DNA from: Mesorhizobium sp.
GTDB taxonomy: Bacteria > Pseudomonadota > Alphaproteobacteria > Rhizobiales > Rhizobiaceae
Reading direction: 5' to 3'
Length of the DNA stretch: 64,000 nucleotides
NCBI RefSeq assembly: GCF_023954305.1
Contig: NZ_JAMLIG010000001.1
Coordinates: 2,728,001 to 2,792,000 of the forward strand
Numbering within the stretch: position 1 is the stretch's first letter; each line of letters starts with the position of its first letter. Below are positions 1-8,100 of this stretch, piece by piece. The notes under the pieces were generated by a model. It did no database searches, was not told where the DNA came from, and was given only the letters and a program-made list of their open reading frames with translations. A program made the position numbers and the translations under genes.

Positions 1-484
1 ATTTCACCACCTCCGGATTGACCTTTTCCTCCGGCATCCGCGCCAGTTCGACCGTGATCCGCTCCGCCCGCCGCACCACGGTGCGGGCGAGGTGAAGATA
101 GGCGGACGCGGCGGACCCGCCCGGCAGGACGAAGGAACGCAGCGGCTGCAGACCGGCGTTGAGCGCGTCGATGTCGGCTTCGATCCGGGCGACCTGGGCA
201 GCGACGATGCGCAGCGGCTCGAAGCGTAGCGGCTCGCCCGTTTCCGGCGTGGCGAGGTCGGCGCCGAGGTCGAACAGATCGTTCTGCATGCGCAGTAGCA
301 TGCCGTCGATCTCGGGGTGGTGAACCGACGTGTGCAGCCGCGCCAGACCGATCGTCGAGTTCGCCTCGTCCACCGTGCCGTAAGCCTCGACCCGGCGGTC
401 ATGCTTCAGCCGCCGCGCGCCGGTGGCAAGTCCGGTCGTACCGTCGTCGCCCTTGCGGGTGTAGATTTTGTTCAGCTTGACCAT
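1..484 (-). CDS. Cob(I)alamin adenosyltransferase, PduO type (3' end outside window)
   Basis: Transfers the adenosyl group of ATP to cob(I)alamin to make adenosylcobalamin, in the cytoplasm. About 161 codons are visible; the stop lies beyond position 1. The N-terminus carries the family ATP-binding motif TRKGDDGTTGL at residues 9-19, followed by an EAYGTVDEANS segment near residue 43. An ARTVVRRAER helix near residue 131 matches the conserved C-terminal region. The ATG at 484 is chosen because the family signature begins eight residues later. It reads in the same direction as the HIG1 gene, whose stop lies 16 bp upstream. The family assignment is firm; the missing end cannot be checked. Confidence 0.93.
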   Translation of the reverse strand, partial: MVKLNKIYTRKGDDGTTGLATGARRLKHDRRVEAYGTVDEANSTIGLARLHTSVHHPEIDGMLLRMQNDLFDLGADLATPETGEPLRFEPLRIVAAQVARIEADIDALNAGLQPLRSFVLPGGSAASAYLHLARTVVRRAERITVELARMPEEKVNPEVVK

Positions 485-500
485 ATTGCTCCCGGACCGC

Positions 501-692
501 TCAACCGCGCGTGAAATAGACGGCCAGCAGGATGAGGCAGAGCGCAACGAACTGCAGGAAGACGCGCGCCTGCATCAGCTTGTTGGAGGTGTTGGCGTCC
601 CCGCCCTTCATCATGTTCCAGAGCCCGCGCAGGAGCACGATAACGACCGCGACCATGGCAACGATCGCGAAGATGTTGAAGACGGTGGACAT
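501..692 (-). CDS. Twin-transmembrane HIG1-domain protein
   Basis: A 63-residue protein with two hydrophobic helices (about residues 3-21 and 43-61) joined by a basic loop with LWNMMKGGD and NKLMQARVFLQ, the pattern of the hypoxia-induced-gene-1 domain. In alphaproteobacteria such proteins are small inner-membrane proteins, some linked to respiratory oxidases; no role is shown here. The ATG at 692 is preceded by an AGAGGAAAG ribosome-binding site and is preferred over a 23-codon upstream extension that lacks family features. It lies just upstream of the cobalamin adenosyltransferase gene in the same orientation, so the two may be cotranscribed. Confidence 0.82.
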   Translation of the reverse strand: MSTVFNIFAIVAMVAVVIVLLRGLWNMMKGGDANTSNKLMQARVFLQFVALCLILLAVYFTRG

Positions 693-858
693 CGTGTCTT
701 TCCTCTTGCCCGGCGCCGGCAGGTAGTGCGTGACATAGCGCCCGGTGTGCCGGAGCGGCACCCTCGGCCGCGACGGAGGCCGTACTTGGGCCGGGCGCGG
801 GTTGTTTCCGCAGAACCCTTCCCATATTCAACCAAGGCGCACAATCGGCGGAGAGGGC

Positions 859-1710
859 ATGCGAAACATCGTCGCCGCGAAACGGATCCTGTCGGACGCG
901 ATGGGGCACTTCAACACCGATGACGGCTGGTCGATGTCCAGCCATCTCGCGATTTCCGCACTGATGGCTCTGTTTCCGTTCCTGATCTTCGCCACCGCGC
1001 TGGCGAGCTTTCTCGGCGCCGACGCGTTCGCCGACACAGCGGTGCACCTCGTCTTCGACACCTGGCCGCCGCAGATCGCCGAGCCGATAGCCAAGGAGGT
1101 GCGCAACGTGCTGACCGTGCAGCGCGGCGATTTCCTTACGGTATCGGTGATCGCCGCCGCCGTTTTCGCCTCGAACGGCATCGAGGCGCTGAGGACCTCG
1201 CTCAACCGTGCCTACCGCGTCGCCGACAATCGCTCGTTCATTTTCCGCCGCGTCCAGAGTTTCGCGTTCGTGTTCATCGCCACACTCGGCTTCCTGGCCA
1301 TCAGCGTGCTGCTCGTGCTGGCACCGCTGATCGCCGACATTGCCGAGCGGAACCTGTCGTGGATCGGGCCCTATATGGGCACCATCACCCTGTGGCGCTA
1401 CGTCATCGCCTCGGGGGTGATCGTCTTCGGCCTCTTTGCCGTGCATTTGTGGCTTCCGGCCGGACACCGTTCCTTCTCCGACGTCATTCCGGGCATCGTC
1501 TTCACGCTGATCGCCTGGCTCGCCGGCTCGAGCATCTTCGCAGCCTATCTGCGCCAGTTCTCGACCTATGTCTCGACCTATGCCGGGCTTGCCTCGGTGA
1601 TGATCGCGGTAATCTTCCTCTACATCATCTCGGCGCTGTTCATCCTCGGCGGCGAGTTCAACGCGGCGATCCGCCGCTACCTCGAGGCCCGCTCACGTAT
1701 CGCGGGATGA
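859..1710 (+). CDS. YihY/BrkB-family integral membrane protein
   Basis: A 283-residue inner-membrane protein of the UPF0761 (BrkB, once called 'ribonuclease BN') family. Several hydrophobic segments are visible, including one near residues 30-55, and the C-terminal LYIISALFILGGEFNA stretch is typical of the family. The real molecular role of this family is unsettled. The ATG at 859 follows a GGAGAGGG site; the frame opens upstream at 745 but that extension looks non-coding. The gene is convergent with the DMT transporter gene, and the two overlap by 18 bp at their 3' ends. Confidence 0.88.
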   Translation: MRNIVAAKRILSDAMGHFNTDDGWSMSSHLAISALMALFPFLIFATALASFLGADAFADTAVHLVFDTWPPQIAEPIAKEVRNVLTVQRGDFLTVSVIAAAVFASNGIEALRTSLNRAYRVADNRSFIFRRVQSFAFVFIATLGFLAISVLLVLAPLIADIAERNLSWIGPYMGTITLWRYVIASGVIVFGLFAVHLWLPAGHRSFSDVIPGIVFTLIAWLAGSSIFAAYLRQFSTYVSTYAGLASVMIAVIFLYIISALFILGGEFNAAIRRYLEARSRIAG

Positions 1711-2565
1711 GGTGGCGAGCGCCACACCGGCGGACGCGATGGCCATTCCGGCGATCTGGATGAGGGTGAGCGTTTCGCCGAACAGCGGCCAAGCCATCAG
1801 CGCGGTGACCGCCGGAACCAGGTAGAACAGCGACGACACCTTCGCGACGGACCCCTCGCGGATGAGGTACATCAAGAGGAAGATCGCGCCGATCGACAGC
1901 ACGAAGACCAGCCAGATCAAGGCGAAGACCAGTTCGCCGGTCAGCACGAACTCCCGTGTCTCCAGCAAGAACGACATCGCCGCCATCAAGGCGGTCGCGC
2001 CGACATATTGCCAGAAACTGCCGGTGACGAGGTCGAGACCGCCGACAAAACGCTTCTGCCAGATCGTGCCGGCGCTCATCGCAACGACGCCGAGCACCAT
2101 GGCGCCCAGCGCGGCCGGCGTCAGCGCGTCCGCCGCCGCGCCGAGCTTGGGCCATATGACGATCACGACGCCGAAAAATCCAAGACCCAGGCCCAGCCAG
2201 TTGCGACGATCGATGCGCTCGCGAAGCGCAATACCCGCGACCAGCGCGGTGATCAGGGGCTGCAGGCCGACGATTAGCGCGGAGAAGCCCGCCGTCATGC
2301 CGTGACGGATCGCCCAGAATGTGCCGCCCAGATAGACGCCATGCATCAGCGCGCCGGCAAGTGCCGCGTGCGCCGCGCCACGCGCATTGGCGCGCCGGGC
2401 GCCCATTGCCAGCCCGATCGCGCCGATGATCAGCATGGTCAGGCCGAATCGCACGGCGAGGAAGGAGAAAGGCTCGGCCCACGGCATGGCATAGCGGGCG
2501 CCGATGAAGCCGGTGGCCCACAAGACGACGAACAGCGCGGGAACATAGGCGGTCGGGGAAATCAT
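1693..2565 (-). CDS. DMT-superfamily (EamA) transporter
   Basis: A 290-residue permease with ten predicted membrane helices arranged as two EamA repeats (roughly residues 5-135 and 150-285). The N-terminus shows the family pattern VVLWATGFIGARYAM. Members export amino acids, nucleobases or other small metabolites; the substrate cannot be read from sequence. The stop lies inside the 3' end of the convergent BrkB-like gene. The start ATG at 2565 matches the first membrane helix, although the ribosome-binding site is weak. Confidence 0.88.
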   Translation of the reverse strand: MISPTAYVPALFVVLWATGFIGARYAMPWAEPFSFLAVRFGLTMLIIGAIGLAMGARRANARGAAHAALAGALMHGVYLGGTFWAIRHGMTAGFSALIVGLQPLITALVAGIALRERIDRRNWLGLGLGFFGVVIVIWPKLGAAADALTPAALGAMVLGVVAMSAGTIWQKRFVGGLDLVTGSFWQYVGATALMAAMSFLLETREFVLTGELVFALIWLVFVLSIGAIFLLMYLIREGSVAKVSSLFYLVPAVTALMAWPLFGETLTLIQIAGMAIASAGVALATSSRDT

Positions 2566-2689
2566 GGAATGGCGCGTCCGGTGGGCCGGATCGCTCTAAT
2601 TGAAGCGATCCAGGCAAGCAAAGTGAAACGAATGGTCCACATCTTGCTCGCGGGACATAGGGGTAGGGCGACGCGGCAAGGTGCGACGC

Positions 2690-2986
2690 ATGCTCTCCAA
2701 CCTCGATACGAGTTCGCTGATCTTCGCGATCGCCTTCGTTGCGATCGTCTCGTTGATGCTCGGCATGGTGCTCGACGGCGCCATGCAGGACGACGGCTTC
2801 GGCCCGTTCGGCAACATGGTCGTCATCACCGCGGGCTTCTTCCTCGGCATATTCGCCGCGAACCGGTGGGGCGTCCGCTTCGGCGAACTCGAGCCCGCCA
2901 TTGCCACAGGTCTCGCAGGCGCCTTCATCACGCTGTTCATCCTGTCTCTGGCGAAGGCCGGGATTGAGCGGGCGTTGCGGTCCTAG
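2690..2986 (+). CDS. Small conserved-looking membrane protein, function unknown
   Basis: A 98-residue protein with three hydrophobic stretches (about residues 9-29, 42-58 and 71-90) separated by short polar loops, so probably a three-helix inner-membrane protein. No family is recognised. The ATG at 2690 has AAGG seven bases upstream; a GTG at 2681 in the same frame is the alternative start. Its last 4 bp overlap the convergent gluQRS stop. The compact hydrophobic pattern and the tight fit with neighbours support a real gene. Confidence 0.68.
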   Translation: MLSNLDTSSLIFAIAFVAIVSLMLGMVLDGAMQDDGFGPFGNMVVITAGFFLGIFAANRWGVRFGELEPAIATGLAGAFITLFILSLAKAGIERALRS

Positions 2987-3867
2987 AGTCCCTCGAGCGC
3001 CAGCGCCCGAACCTCCTCCGGGCTCATGCCGCTCTCGCGCAACGCCCGAAGACCGGTATCGCGCCGGCTCTTCGCAAGCTTGCGGCCATCCTCGCCGACA
3101 ATCAGGCTGTGGTGACGGTAGCGCGGCACGGGCAAGCCGAGCAGCGCCTGCAGCAGCCGATGGATCGCCGTGGCATGGAAGAGATCCTGCCCGCGCACGA
3201 CGTCGGTGACGCCCTGGATCGCGTCGTCGACGGTGACCGAGAGATGGTAGCTCGCCGGCGCGTCGGTGCGCGAGAGGACGACGTCGCCCCATATTTCCGG
3301 CCGCGCCGCGACCGTTCCGGTCTCGCCCAGGGGCCCGGCGCCGAGTTCGGTCCAGGCGAGCTTCTCGCCTGCTCTCGCCAGCGCCGCCGCGACGTCGAGG
3401 CGCCAGGCATGCGTCGCGCCGGACTTGATGCGCTTCTGTCGTTCCCGGCGTGTGAGGGCACGGTCCACGTCGGGATAGAGCGGCGCACCGTCCGGATCGC
3501 GCGGCCAGCGGCGCGACGGCGTCTCGCTCTCGGCGATGTGGTCGCGGATTTGGCCCCGGCTCATGAAGGCGGGATAGACGACGCCCATCGTCTTCAGGCG
3601 TTCGAGCGCTGCCGCGTAGTCGTCGAAATGTTCCGACTGGCGGCGCACCGGCGTCTCCCATTCGATGCCGAGCCATTCGAGGTCCCGATAGATGCCAGTC
3701 TCGAATTCCGGCGTGCAGCGTTTCAGGTCGATATCCTCGATGCGAAGCAGGAACCGGCCGCCGGCATCCCGCGCCAGCCGCTGGTTCAAGAGGGCGGAAC
3801 GGGCATGGCCGAGATGAAGCTCGCCATTTGGGCTCGGGGCAAATCTGAAAACGGGTGGACCGGCCAA
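2983..3867 (-). CDS. gluQ: Glutamyl-Q tRNA(Asp) synthetase
   Basis: Catalytic paralogue of glutamyl-tRNA synthetase that attaches glutamate to queuosine in tRNA(Asp) anticodons. It is 294 residues, the usual length, and lacks the anticodon-binding domain of GltX. The adenylate-binding HIGH-like HLGH motif is near residue 17 and the KMSKS-like KLAKS motif is near residue 264. FRFAPSPNGELHLGH and LLRIEDIDLKRC are the expected class I signatures. The start is TTG at 3867, with AGCAGGACA upstream; no ATG is available before the HIGH motif. Confidence 0.93.
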   Translation of the reverse strand: MAGPPVFRFAPSPNGELHLGHARSALLNQRLARDAGGRFLLRIEDIDLKRCTPEFETGIYRDLEWLGIEWETPVRRQSEHFDDYAAALERLKTMGVVYPAFMSRGQIRDHIAESETPSRRWPRDPDGAPLYPDVDRALTRRERQKRIKSGATHAWRLDVAAALARAGEKLAWTELGAGPLGETGTVAARPEIWGDVVLSRTDAPASYHLSVTVDDAIQGVTDVVRGQDLFHATAIHRLLQALLGLPVPRYRHHSLIVGEDGRKLAKSRRDTGLRALRESGMSPEEVRALALEGL

Positions 3868-3958
3868 GGCTGTCCTGCTGGGTGAAGTGGGCGCCAGAGC
3901 GTTGCCGCCCTTGCCGTTTCATTGCTACGGCTTTTTGCGTTGAAGGAAAAGCAAGCGG

Positions 3959-4627
3959 ATGCGGCGGATTTCCAGTGATTCCGACATCGTCGATGCACTC
4001 GACGCACTTGTCGAGGCCGATTCGAGACTGGCCGCTGTCCGCGTCGCCGCCGGCCCCGTGCCGCTGCGCCTTTCCTCGCCCGGCTTTTCCAGCCTGGTTT
4101 CGATCGTCGTCTCCCAGCAAGTGTCGCGCGCCAGCGCCGAAGCGATCCTCGGCCGGCTGGTCTCGCTGGTCGAGCCGCTGACGCCTGGTGCGCTGCTCGC
4201 CGCCGATCCGGACCTTTTCCGCCAGGCTGGCCTGTCTCGCCCGAAGCAGGCTACCATCCTGGCGCTGTCGCGGGCGGTGCGCGACGGTCTCGACCTCGAC
4301 GCCCTTTGTGCCGGCGAGGCGGAGGCGGCGATCGCCGAGCTGACCGCCATTGCGGGCATCGGCCGCTGGACCGCGGAAGTCTATCTTCTCGCCTGCGCCG
4401 GCCACCCGGATGTCTTTCCGGCGCGCGATGTCGCGCTGCAGAGCGCGGTCGGTGCCGCGCTCGGCATCGACCCCCGTCCAGGCGAGAAAGCGCTGATTGC
4501 GATCGCCGAATCATGGGCGCCGTGGCGGGCGGTCGCGGCACGCCTGTTCTGGGCCTACTACCGCCAGATCAAGGGCCGCGAAGCCGCACCTGCCGCGCAA
4601 GGGTCGCTAAACCTAGAAAAAAACTGA
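3959..4627 (+). CDS. DNA-3-methyladenine glycosylase II (AlkA-like)
   Basis: Removes alkylated bases from DNA as the first step of base excision repair. It is 222 residues with an HhH-GPD core: the helix-hairpin-helix is TAIAGIGRWTAEVYLL (near residues 123-138), followed by the catalytic aspartate in FPARDVAL. SLVSIVVSQQVS in the first third is also typical. It lacks the N-terminal AlkA domain, as in many short alphaproteobacterial homologues. The ATG at 3959 follows GAAGGA. It is divergent from gluQRS and followed after about 110 bp by the HNH nuclease gene. Confidence 0.9.
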   Translation: MRRISSDSDIVDALDALVEADSRLAAVRVAAGPVPLRLSSPGFSSLVSIVVSQQVSRASAEAILGRLVSLVEPLTPGALLAADPDLFRQAGLSRPKQATILALSRAVRDGLDLDALCAGEAEAAIAELTAIAGIGRWTAEVYLLACAGHPDVFPARDVALQSAVGAALGIDPRPGEKALIAIAESWAPWRAVAARLFWAYYRQIKGREAAPAAQGSLNLEKN

Positions 4628-4738
4628 ACAAATGGGGCATTGCGGCAACAGTCCGGCCGTTTTCGCCGCTTCACAATCCTGTCACGTCTCGCTTACAGTA
4701 TCCGCGCCGATCGCTTCGGGCCTCAGGAGAAACGCGAC

Positions 4739-5296
4739 GTGACAGTCCATGTCTCGCCAGATGGTTTGCCGGCACTGGTGCTGAACGCGGACTACCGTCC
4801 GCTCAGCTACTACCCGCTGTCGCTCTGGTCCTGGCAGGACGCGATCAAGGCCGTCTTCCTTGACAGGGTCAATATCGTTGCCGAATACGAGCACGAGGTA
4901 TCGTCGCCGAGCTTCTCGATGCGGCTGCCCTCGGTCGTCTGCCTGAAGAGCTATGTGAAGCCGTCGCGCAATCCGGCCTTCACCCGCTTCAACGTCTTCC
5001 TGCGCGACCGCTTCCAGTGCCAGTACTGCCATTCGACGGAGGATCTGACCTTCGATCATGTCATCCCCCGCCGCTGCGGCGGCGCGACGACATGGGAGAA
5101 CGTGGTTGCCGCGTGCTCGCCCTGCAACCTGAAAAAAGGCGGCATGTTGCCGGCGCAGGCCAAGATGTGGCCGATGCAGAAGCCCTATCATCCGACCGTG
5201 CACGATCTGCACAACAATGGCCGGCTGTTCCCGCCCAACCATCTGCACGAAAGCTGGATGGACTATCTCTACTGGGATGTGGAGCTGGAGCCCTAA
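4739..5296 (+). CDS. HNH endonuclease family protein
   Basis: A 185-residue protein with an HNH nuclease fold in its second half. A CQYC zinc knuckle is followed by LTFDHVIPRRCGG, WENVV and a CSPCNLKKG knuckle, giving the ββα-metal catalytic core. The N-terminal half (LNADYRPLSYYPLSLWSWQ) is typical of the housekeeping HNH protein found in most Rhizobiales, whose role is unknown. The GTG at 4739 is chosen because AGGAGAA lies just upstream; the frame extends back to 4640 without family similarity. Confidence 0.9.
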   Translation: MTVHVSPDGLPALVLNADYRPLSYYPLSLWSWQDAIKAVFLDRVNIVAEYEHEVSSPSFSMRLPSVVCLKSYVKPSRNPAFTRFNVFLRDRFQCQYCHSTEDLTFDHVIPRRCGGATTWENVVAACSPCNLKKGGMLPAQAKMWPMQKPYHPTVHDLHNNGRLFPPNHLHESWMDYLYWDVELEP

Positions 5297-5458
5297 ACTC
5301 GGCCCAATTCCGTGCCGGCAGGCACCTTGCTTAGTCTTCTGCATTTCCGGTGCTCACGGACTCAAAGTCCGCTGCGCTCCGGTTTTCGAAGCCGTCGCCA
5401 TGTGCCTCGCCGGCCGAAATCTGGATCCCGAGTTGCCGTCGCGCCACTCGAATATCGA

Positions 5459-5965
5459 CTACTTCCCCAACGCCGCCCGATACGCCACCGCCGCCCAGAA
5501 CGCGCTGGCAAGAACGTTCCAGCCGGCGAAGGACAAGCCGAGGAAACGGCCGGCGGCCTCGTCGCAGGAGGGCGGGATCACCATGTTGAGCTGGTCGAGT
5601 ACGCCGTTCCCGGACCCCTGAGGCGCCACCACGGAGCCGCAACTCGCCGGGCCCGCCCACCAGTGCCACTCGACGCCGGAGTGATAGATCGCGAGGCCCA
5701 GCCCGTAGGTCATCAGGAGCGCGCCGGCAAGCAGGAGCAGCCGCGCGACGATCGGCGGCCAGCGCAGCCAGATCGCGGCCAGCGCCACCGCCATCAGCGG
5801 CACGCCGACATAGTAGGGCGTACGCTGCTCGAGACAGAGCATGCAGGGGATGTAGCCGCCGATATGCTCGAAGCCGAGTGCGGTGCCCACCGTCGCCGCC
5901 ATGCCGAGAAGCAGGGCGAGTGCAGTCCATTTCTGGGTTTCGCCGATCGGTGAGGTCAGGGACAT
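5459..5965 (-). CDS. dsbB: Disulfide bond formation protein B
   Basis: Inner-membrane oxidase that passes electrons from periplasmic DsbA to quinone. It is 168 residues with four membrane helices. The first periplasmic cysteine pair is CMLC near residue 41, next to the quinone-site arginine in LEQR; the second pair is a cysteine in AGPASCGS and one in PPSCDE. The ATG at 5965 has GGAG upstream; a 50-residue upstream extension is rejected. It is convergent with the HNH gene across a 162-bp gap in which no clear terminator is seen. Confidence 0.92.
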   Translation of the reverse strand: MSLTSPIGETQKWTALALLLGMAATVGTALGFEHIGGYIPCMLCLEQRTPYYVGVPLMAVALAAIWLRWPPIVARLLLLAGALLMTYGLGLAIYHSGVEWHWWAGPASCGSVVAPQGSGNGVLDQLNMVIPPSCDEAAGRFLGLSFAGWNVLASAFWAAVAYRAALGK

Positions 5966-6077
5966 GGGTGCGAGGCTCCGTCGGGAATGTCGGCGGCGAG
6001 CAACGCCATGTTTCCGACAAATGCAAGGCCAAGACGCTTCACAAGCCCGCGACTTCGGCGCGCAGTGCGAAGACAGG

Positions 6078-6105
6078 TTGACGGGCAGGGGCGCGAAAGT
6101 ATAGT
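6078..6105 (+). promoter_or_regulatory. Sigma-70 type promoter of tRNA-Leu
   Basis: A -35 box TTGACG (6078-6083) and a -10 box TATAGT (6100-6105) are separated by 16 bp, the best consensus match in this intergenic region. Transcription would start near 6112, about 30 bp before the tRNA. It also lies upstream of the divergent dsbB gene. Confidence 0.7.
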
Positions 6106-6142
6106 CCGCAGCCATCGCCTCGGACCGCTGTCCGGCAGGCGC

Positions 6143-6227
6143 GCCCCCTTGGCGGAATTGGTAGACGCGCCTGACTCAAAATCAGGTTCCGAGAGGAGTG
6201 CTGGTTCGATCCCGGCAGGGGGCACCA
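6143..6227 (+). tRNA. tRNA-Leu (anticodon CAA)
   Basis: The acceptor stem GCCCCCT (6143-6149) pairs with AGGGGGC (6217-6223), and the CCA end is encoded (6225-6227). The anticodon stem CCTGA/TCAGG encloses the loop CTCAAAA, giving anticodon CAA, which reads the leucine codon UUG. The variable arm is long, as expected for tRNA-Leu. The T-arm contains the usual GGTTCGATCC. Its 3' end is the left attachment site of the genomic island. Confidence 0.97.
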
Positions 6228-6231
6228 CTTA
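6207..6231 (+). repeat. attL-like direct repeat in the tRNA-Leu 3' end
   Basis: A 25-bp stretch running from the T-loop (CGATC) through the acceptor stem and CCA to CTTA. It recurs at 27274-27298 in the same orientation with one mismatch (C versus T at the sixth base). A tRNA 3' end duplicated at distance is the classic footprint of site-specific integration. Confidence 0.85.
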
Positions 6232-6326
6232 TACCAACGGCCCGCAGAGTCACATCAGCGGGCCGTTGGTATCAGTTCCATCTCAGTTTGCACCATCACA
6301 TGGGATCAAACAGGTAAGCGCCACGC

Positions 6327-7475
6327 CTAGAGACGCGAGGCCGCGAAATCTGCTCCGTCTCTAAGGGCTCGCAGCTTCTTCCAAACCAGCTCTTCCGCCA
6401 CGAACTCGTATCCTGCAAACGTTCCGAAGCCACAATCCGTACTCGGAATCACACGCTCCGCATCGCCCAATGCTTCGACGGCGTCGAGAATGCGGAGTGC
6501 TACAACTTCGGGATGTTCGACATAGTTGCACGTGGTATCGACGATCCCCGGCAGGAGAAGCGCATCCTTGGGCAGTCCGTGAAATCGTAGCGCTGCGTAT
6601 TCATGTTGGTGCCGAGGATTGGCAAAGGGTATCGAGAACGCACCAACCTTGGCTCGGCTGAGGATGGGCAGAAGGTCCTCTAACGGGACATCGTGCAGAT
6701 GCGGGCCATCCCAGTTTCCCCAGCAGCAATGAAGCCTGATTCGCTCCGCCGGCAAACCCGTGACCGCGGCATTAATCGCATCCAGATGATCTTGGGCCCG
6801 CTTTACGAAATCCTCTGTCGATAGGTGTTTAAAGAAGATGCCGCGCTCCATCGCGAGATCGGGTGCGTCGATCTGAAGACTGTAGCCGGCCGCAAGGATG
6901 GCCTCGTATTCGACCCGCAAAGCTCCAACAAGCGCATCCAGATAATCGTCGTGGCTGTCATAGTGTCTATTGTGTAAGGTCGTTGCCACAATACCGGGCG
7001 AGGGCGCAGTTAGGAATGCTTCTGATGTCGTTAATCCTCGCTTCTTCAACGCTCCTGCCAACGTCGAGCATTCGGCCTCAATCGCCGACGTAGATTCATA
7101 AAGAACCGGGCCTATGGCCATCGGTGCATTGCGAATTTTAGCGACGGGTCCCATCCCCCGCCGGGCCATCACCGAGAAGGTGGGAAACTCGTCATAGTCC
7201 AGCGACGACGCCCGTTGGGATTCTCCACCAAAGCCTGCCATCCGTTCCGCAATGTAGGTCTGGAAACCAGCTCTTCCCTGTTCGCCGTCATTGATCCAGT
7301 CAATTCCGGCATCGACCTGCCGCGCGACAATCTCTTCGACACGAGCCTCGACCTTGAGGAGGAAACTCCTTTCATCAACTGCGGCTCCAACCTCCCGCGC
7401 GATGAGCATTGCGGAGAGTTCTTCCCCCCGCGGCAGAGATCCTACATGCGTGGTGCGAAAATGGTGGGCAGTCAT
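6327..7475 (-). CDS. Cobalamin-independent methionine synthase (MetE C-terminal) family protein
   Basis: A 382-residue TIM-barrel protein matching the catalytic C-terminal domain of MetE and the epoxyalkane:coenzyme M transferases. It opens with RTTHVGSLPRG; the zinc ligands expected of the family are in RLHCCWGN (about residue 248) and PSTDCGFG (about residue 342). Such short forms usually move alkyl or methyl groups to or from a thiol, rather than making methionine. It is the last gene of the TRAP operon, 48 bp after the cupin gene, so a catabolic role such as demethylation is likelier; this is inference. The ATG at 7475 follows GAGGG. Confidence 0.8.
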   Translation of the reverse strand: MTAHHFRTTHVGSLPRGEELSAMLIAREVGAAVDERSFLLKVEARVEEIVARQVDAGIDWINDGEQGRAGFQTYIAERMAGFGGESQRASSLDYDEFPTFSVMARRGMGPVAKIRNAPMAIGPVLYESTSAIEAECSTLAGALKKRGLTTSEAFLTAPSPGIVATTLHNRHYDSHDDYLDALVGALRVEYEAILAAGYSLQIDAPDLAMERGIFFKHLSTEDFVKRAQDHLDAINAAVTGLPAERIRLHCCWGNWDGPHLHDVPLEDLLPILSRAKVGAFSIPFANPRHQHEYAALRFHGLPKDALLLPGIVDTTCNYVEHPEVVALRILDAVEALGDAERVIPSTDCGFGTFAGYEFVAEELVWKKLRALRDGADFAASRL

Positions 7476-7523
7476 GGGTCCCTCGGAGTCAGGACCCGCG
7501 AGAGGCGTGTCCTTGAGCTGCTG

Positions 7524-8063
7524 TCACTTGTGCGCGCCGTCTAGGAAGCTAGTATCGATAAGTACAGCCATCAACAAGGCTGGCTCATCTGAGATATTCT
7601 GCCAAGCATGATTGGTCTGTCTCTGTATGACGACATCGAACTGGTTCATTATTGTCTCGCTATCATCAAGTATCAGCTTCACCCTTCCCTTTAGAAGAAT
7701 GATGTAATCGATGCTCTGCGTGCAATGCATTCCAGGGTGCTTGGCTCCTTCGGTCCATGCTGCCTTGGCACCCATCTTGGCAAAGATCTCGCGCGCTTCT
7801 TTCTGACCTTCCATTCCGGCGGAGACTGGGGGAAGTTGAAAGAATCGGAATGTGTTTCCGCCGGCAGCTGGAGCCAAAGTGATCGGTCGGTCCGCTCCGT
7901 CCAATGTCAATTTGTCAGGCCCTCCATCGAACATGGCCCAAAGGTCGGACAAGCCACGCTCGGGCGCACTTTCAAGGACGTGCGGTGTAAGGCCGTCGGA
8001 GATGATGTAAGAGCGGCCCCTATCATCATTCGCTGTCACAATCCGTCGAACTGGTATGAGCAT
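7524..8063 (-). CDS. Cupin-domain protein
   Basis: A 179-residue protein with a C-terminal cupin barrel. GMHCTQSIDYIILLKGRVKL holds the first metal-binding motif (His, Glu replaced by Asp in the usual pattern) and NQFDVVIQRQTNHAWQNIS the second, with its histidine. The N-terminus (VRRIVTANDDRGRSYII) resembles a group of cupins found in aromatic and dicarboxylate catabolic clusters; substrate unknown. The ATG at 8063 is used: the frame opens only with TTG further upstream and would overlap dctM. It belongs to the TRAP operon and could be an isomerase or decarboxylase of its substrate. Confidence 0.82.
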   Translation of the reverse strand: MLIPVRRIVTANDDRGRSYIISDGLTPHVLESAPERGLSDLWAMFDGGPDKLTLDGADRPITLAPAAGGNTFRFFQLPPVSAGMEGQKEAREIFAKMGAKAAWTEGAKHPGMHCTQSIDYIILLKGRVKLILDDSETIMNQFDVVIQRQTNHAWQNISDEPALLMAVLIDTSFLDGAHK

Positions 8064-8100
8064 TTCCGATTCCCTATGATATTCGCTATGGTTTTCTATT

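Noticed and set aside
1658..4405. A 915-codon minus-strand frame
   Set aside because: It runs antisense or out of frame to the DMT, gluQRS and AlkA-like genes, each of which has clear family motifs.
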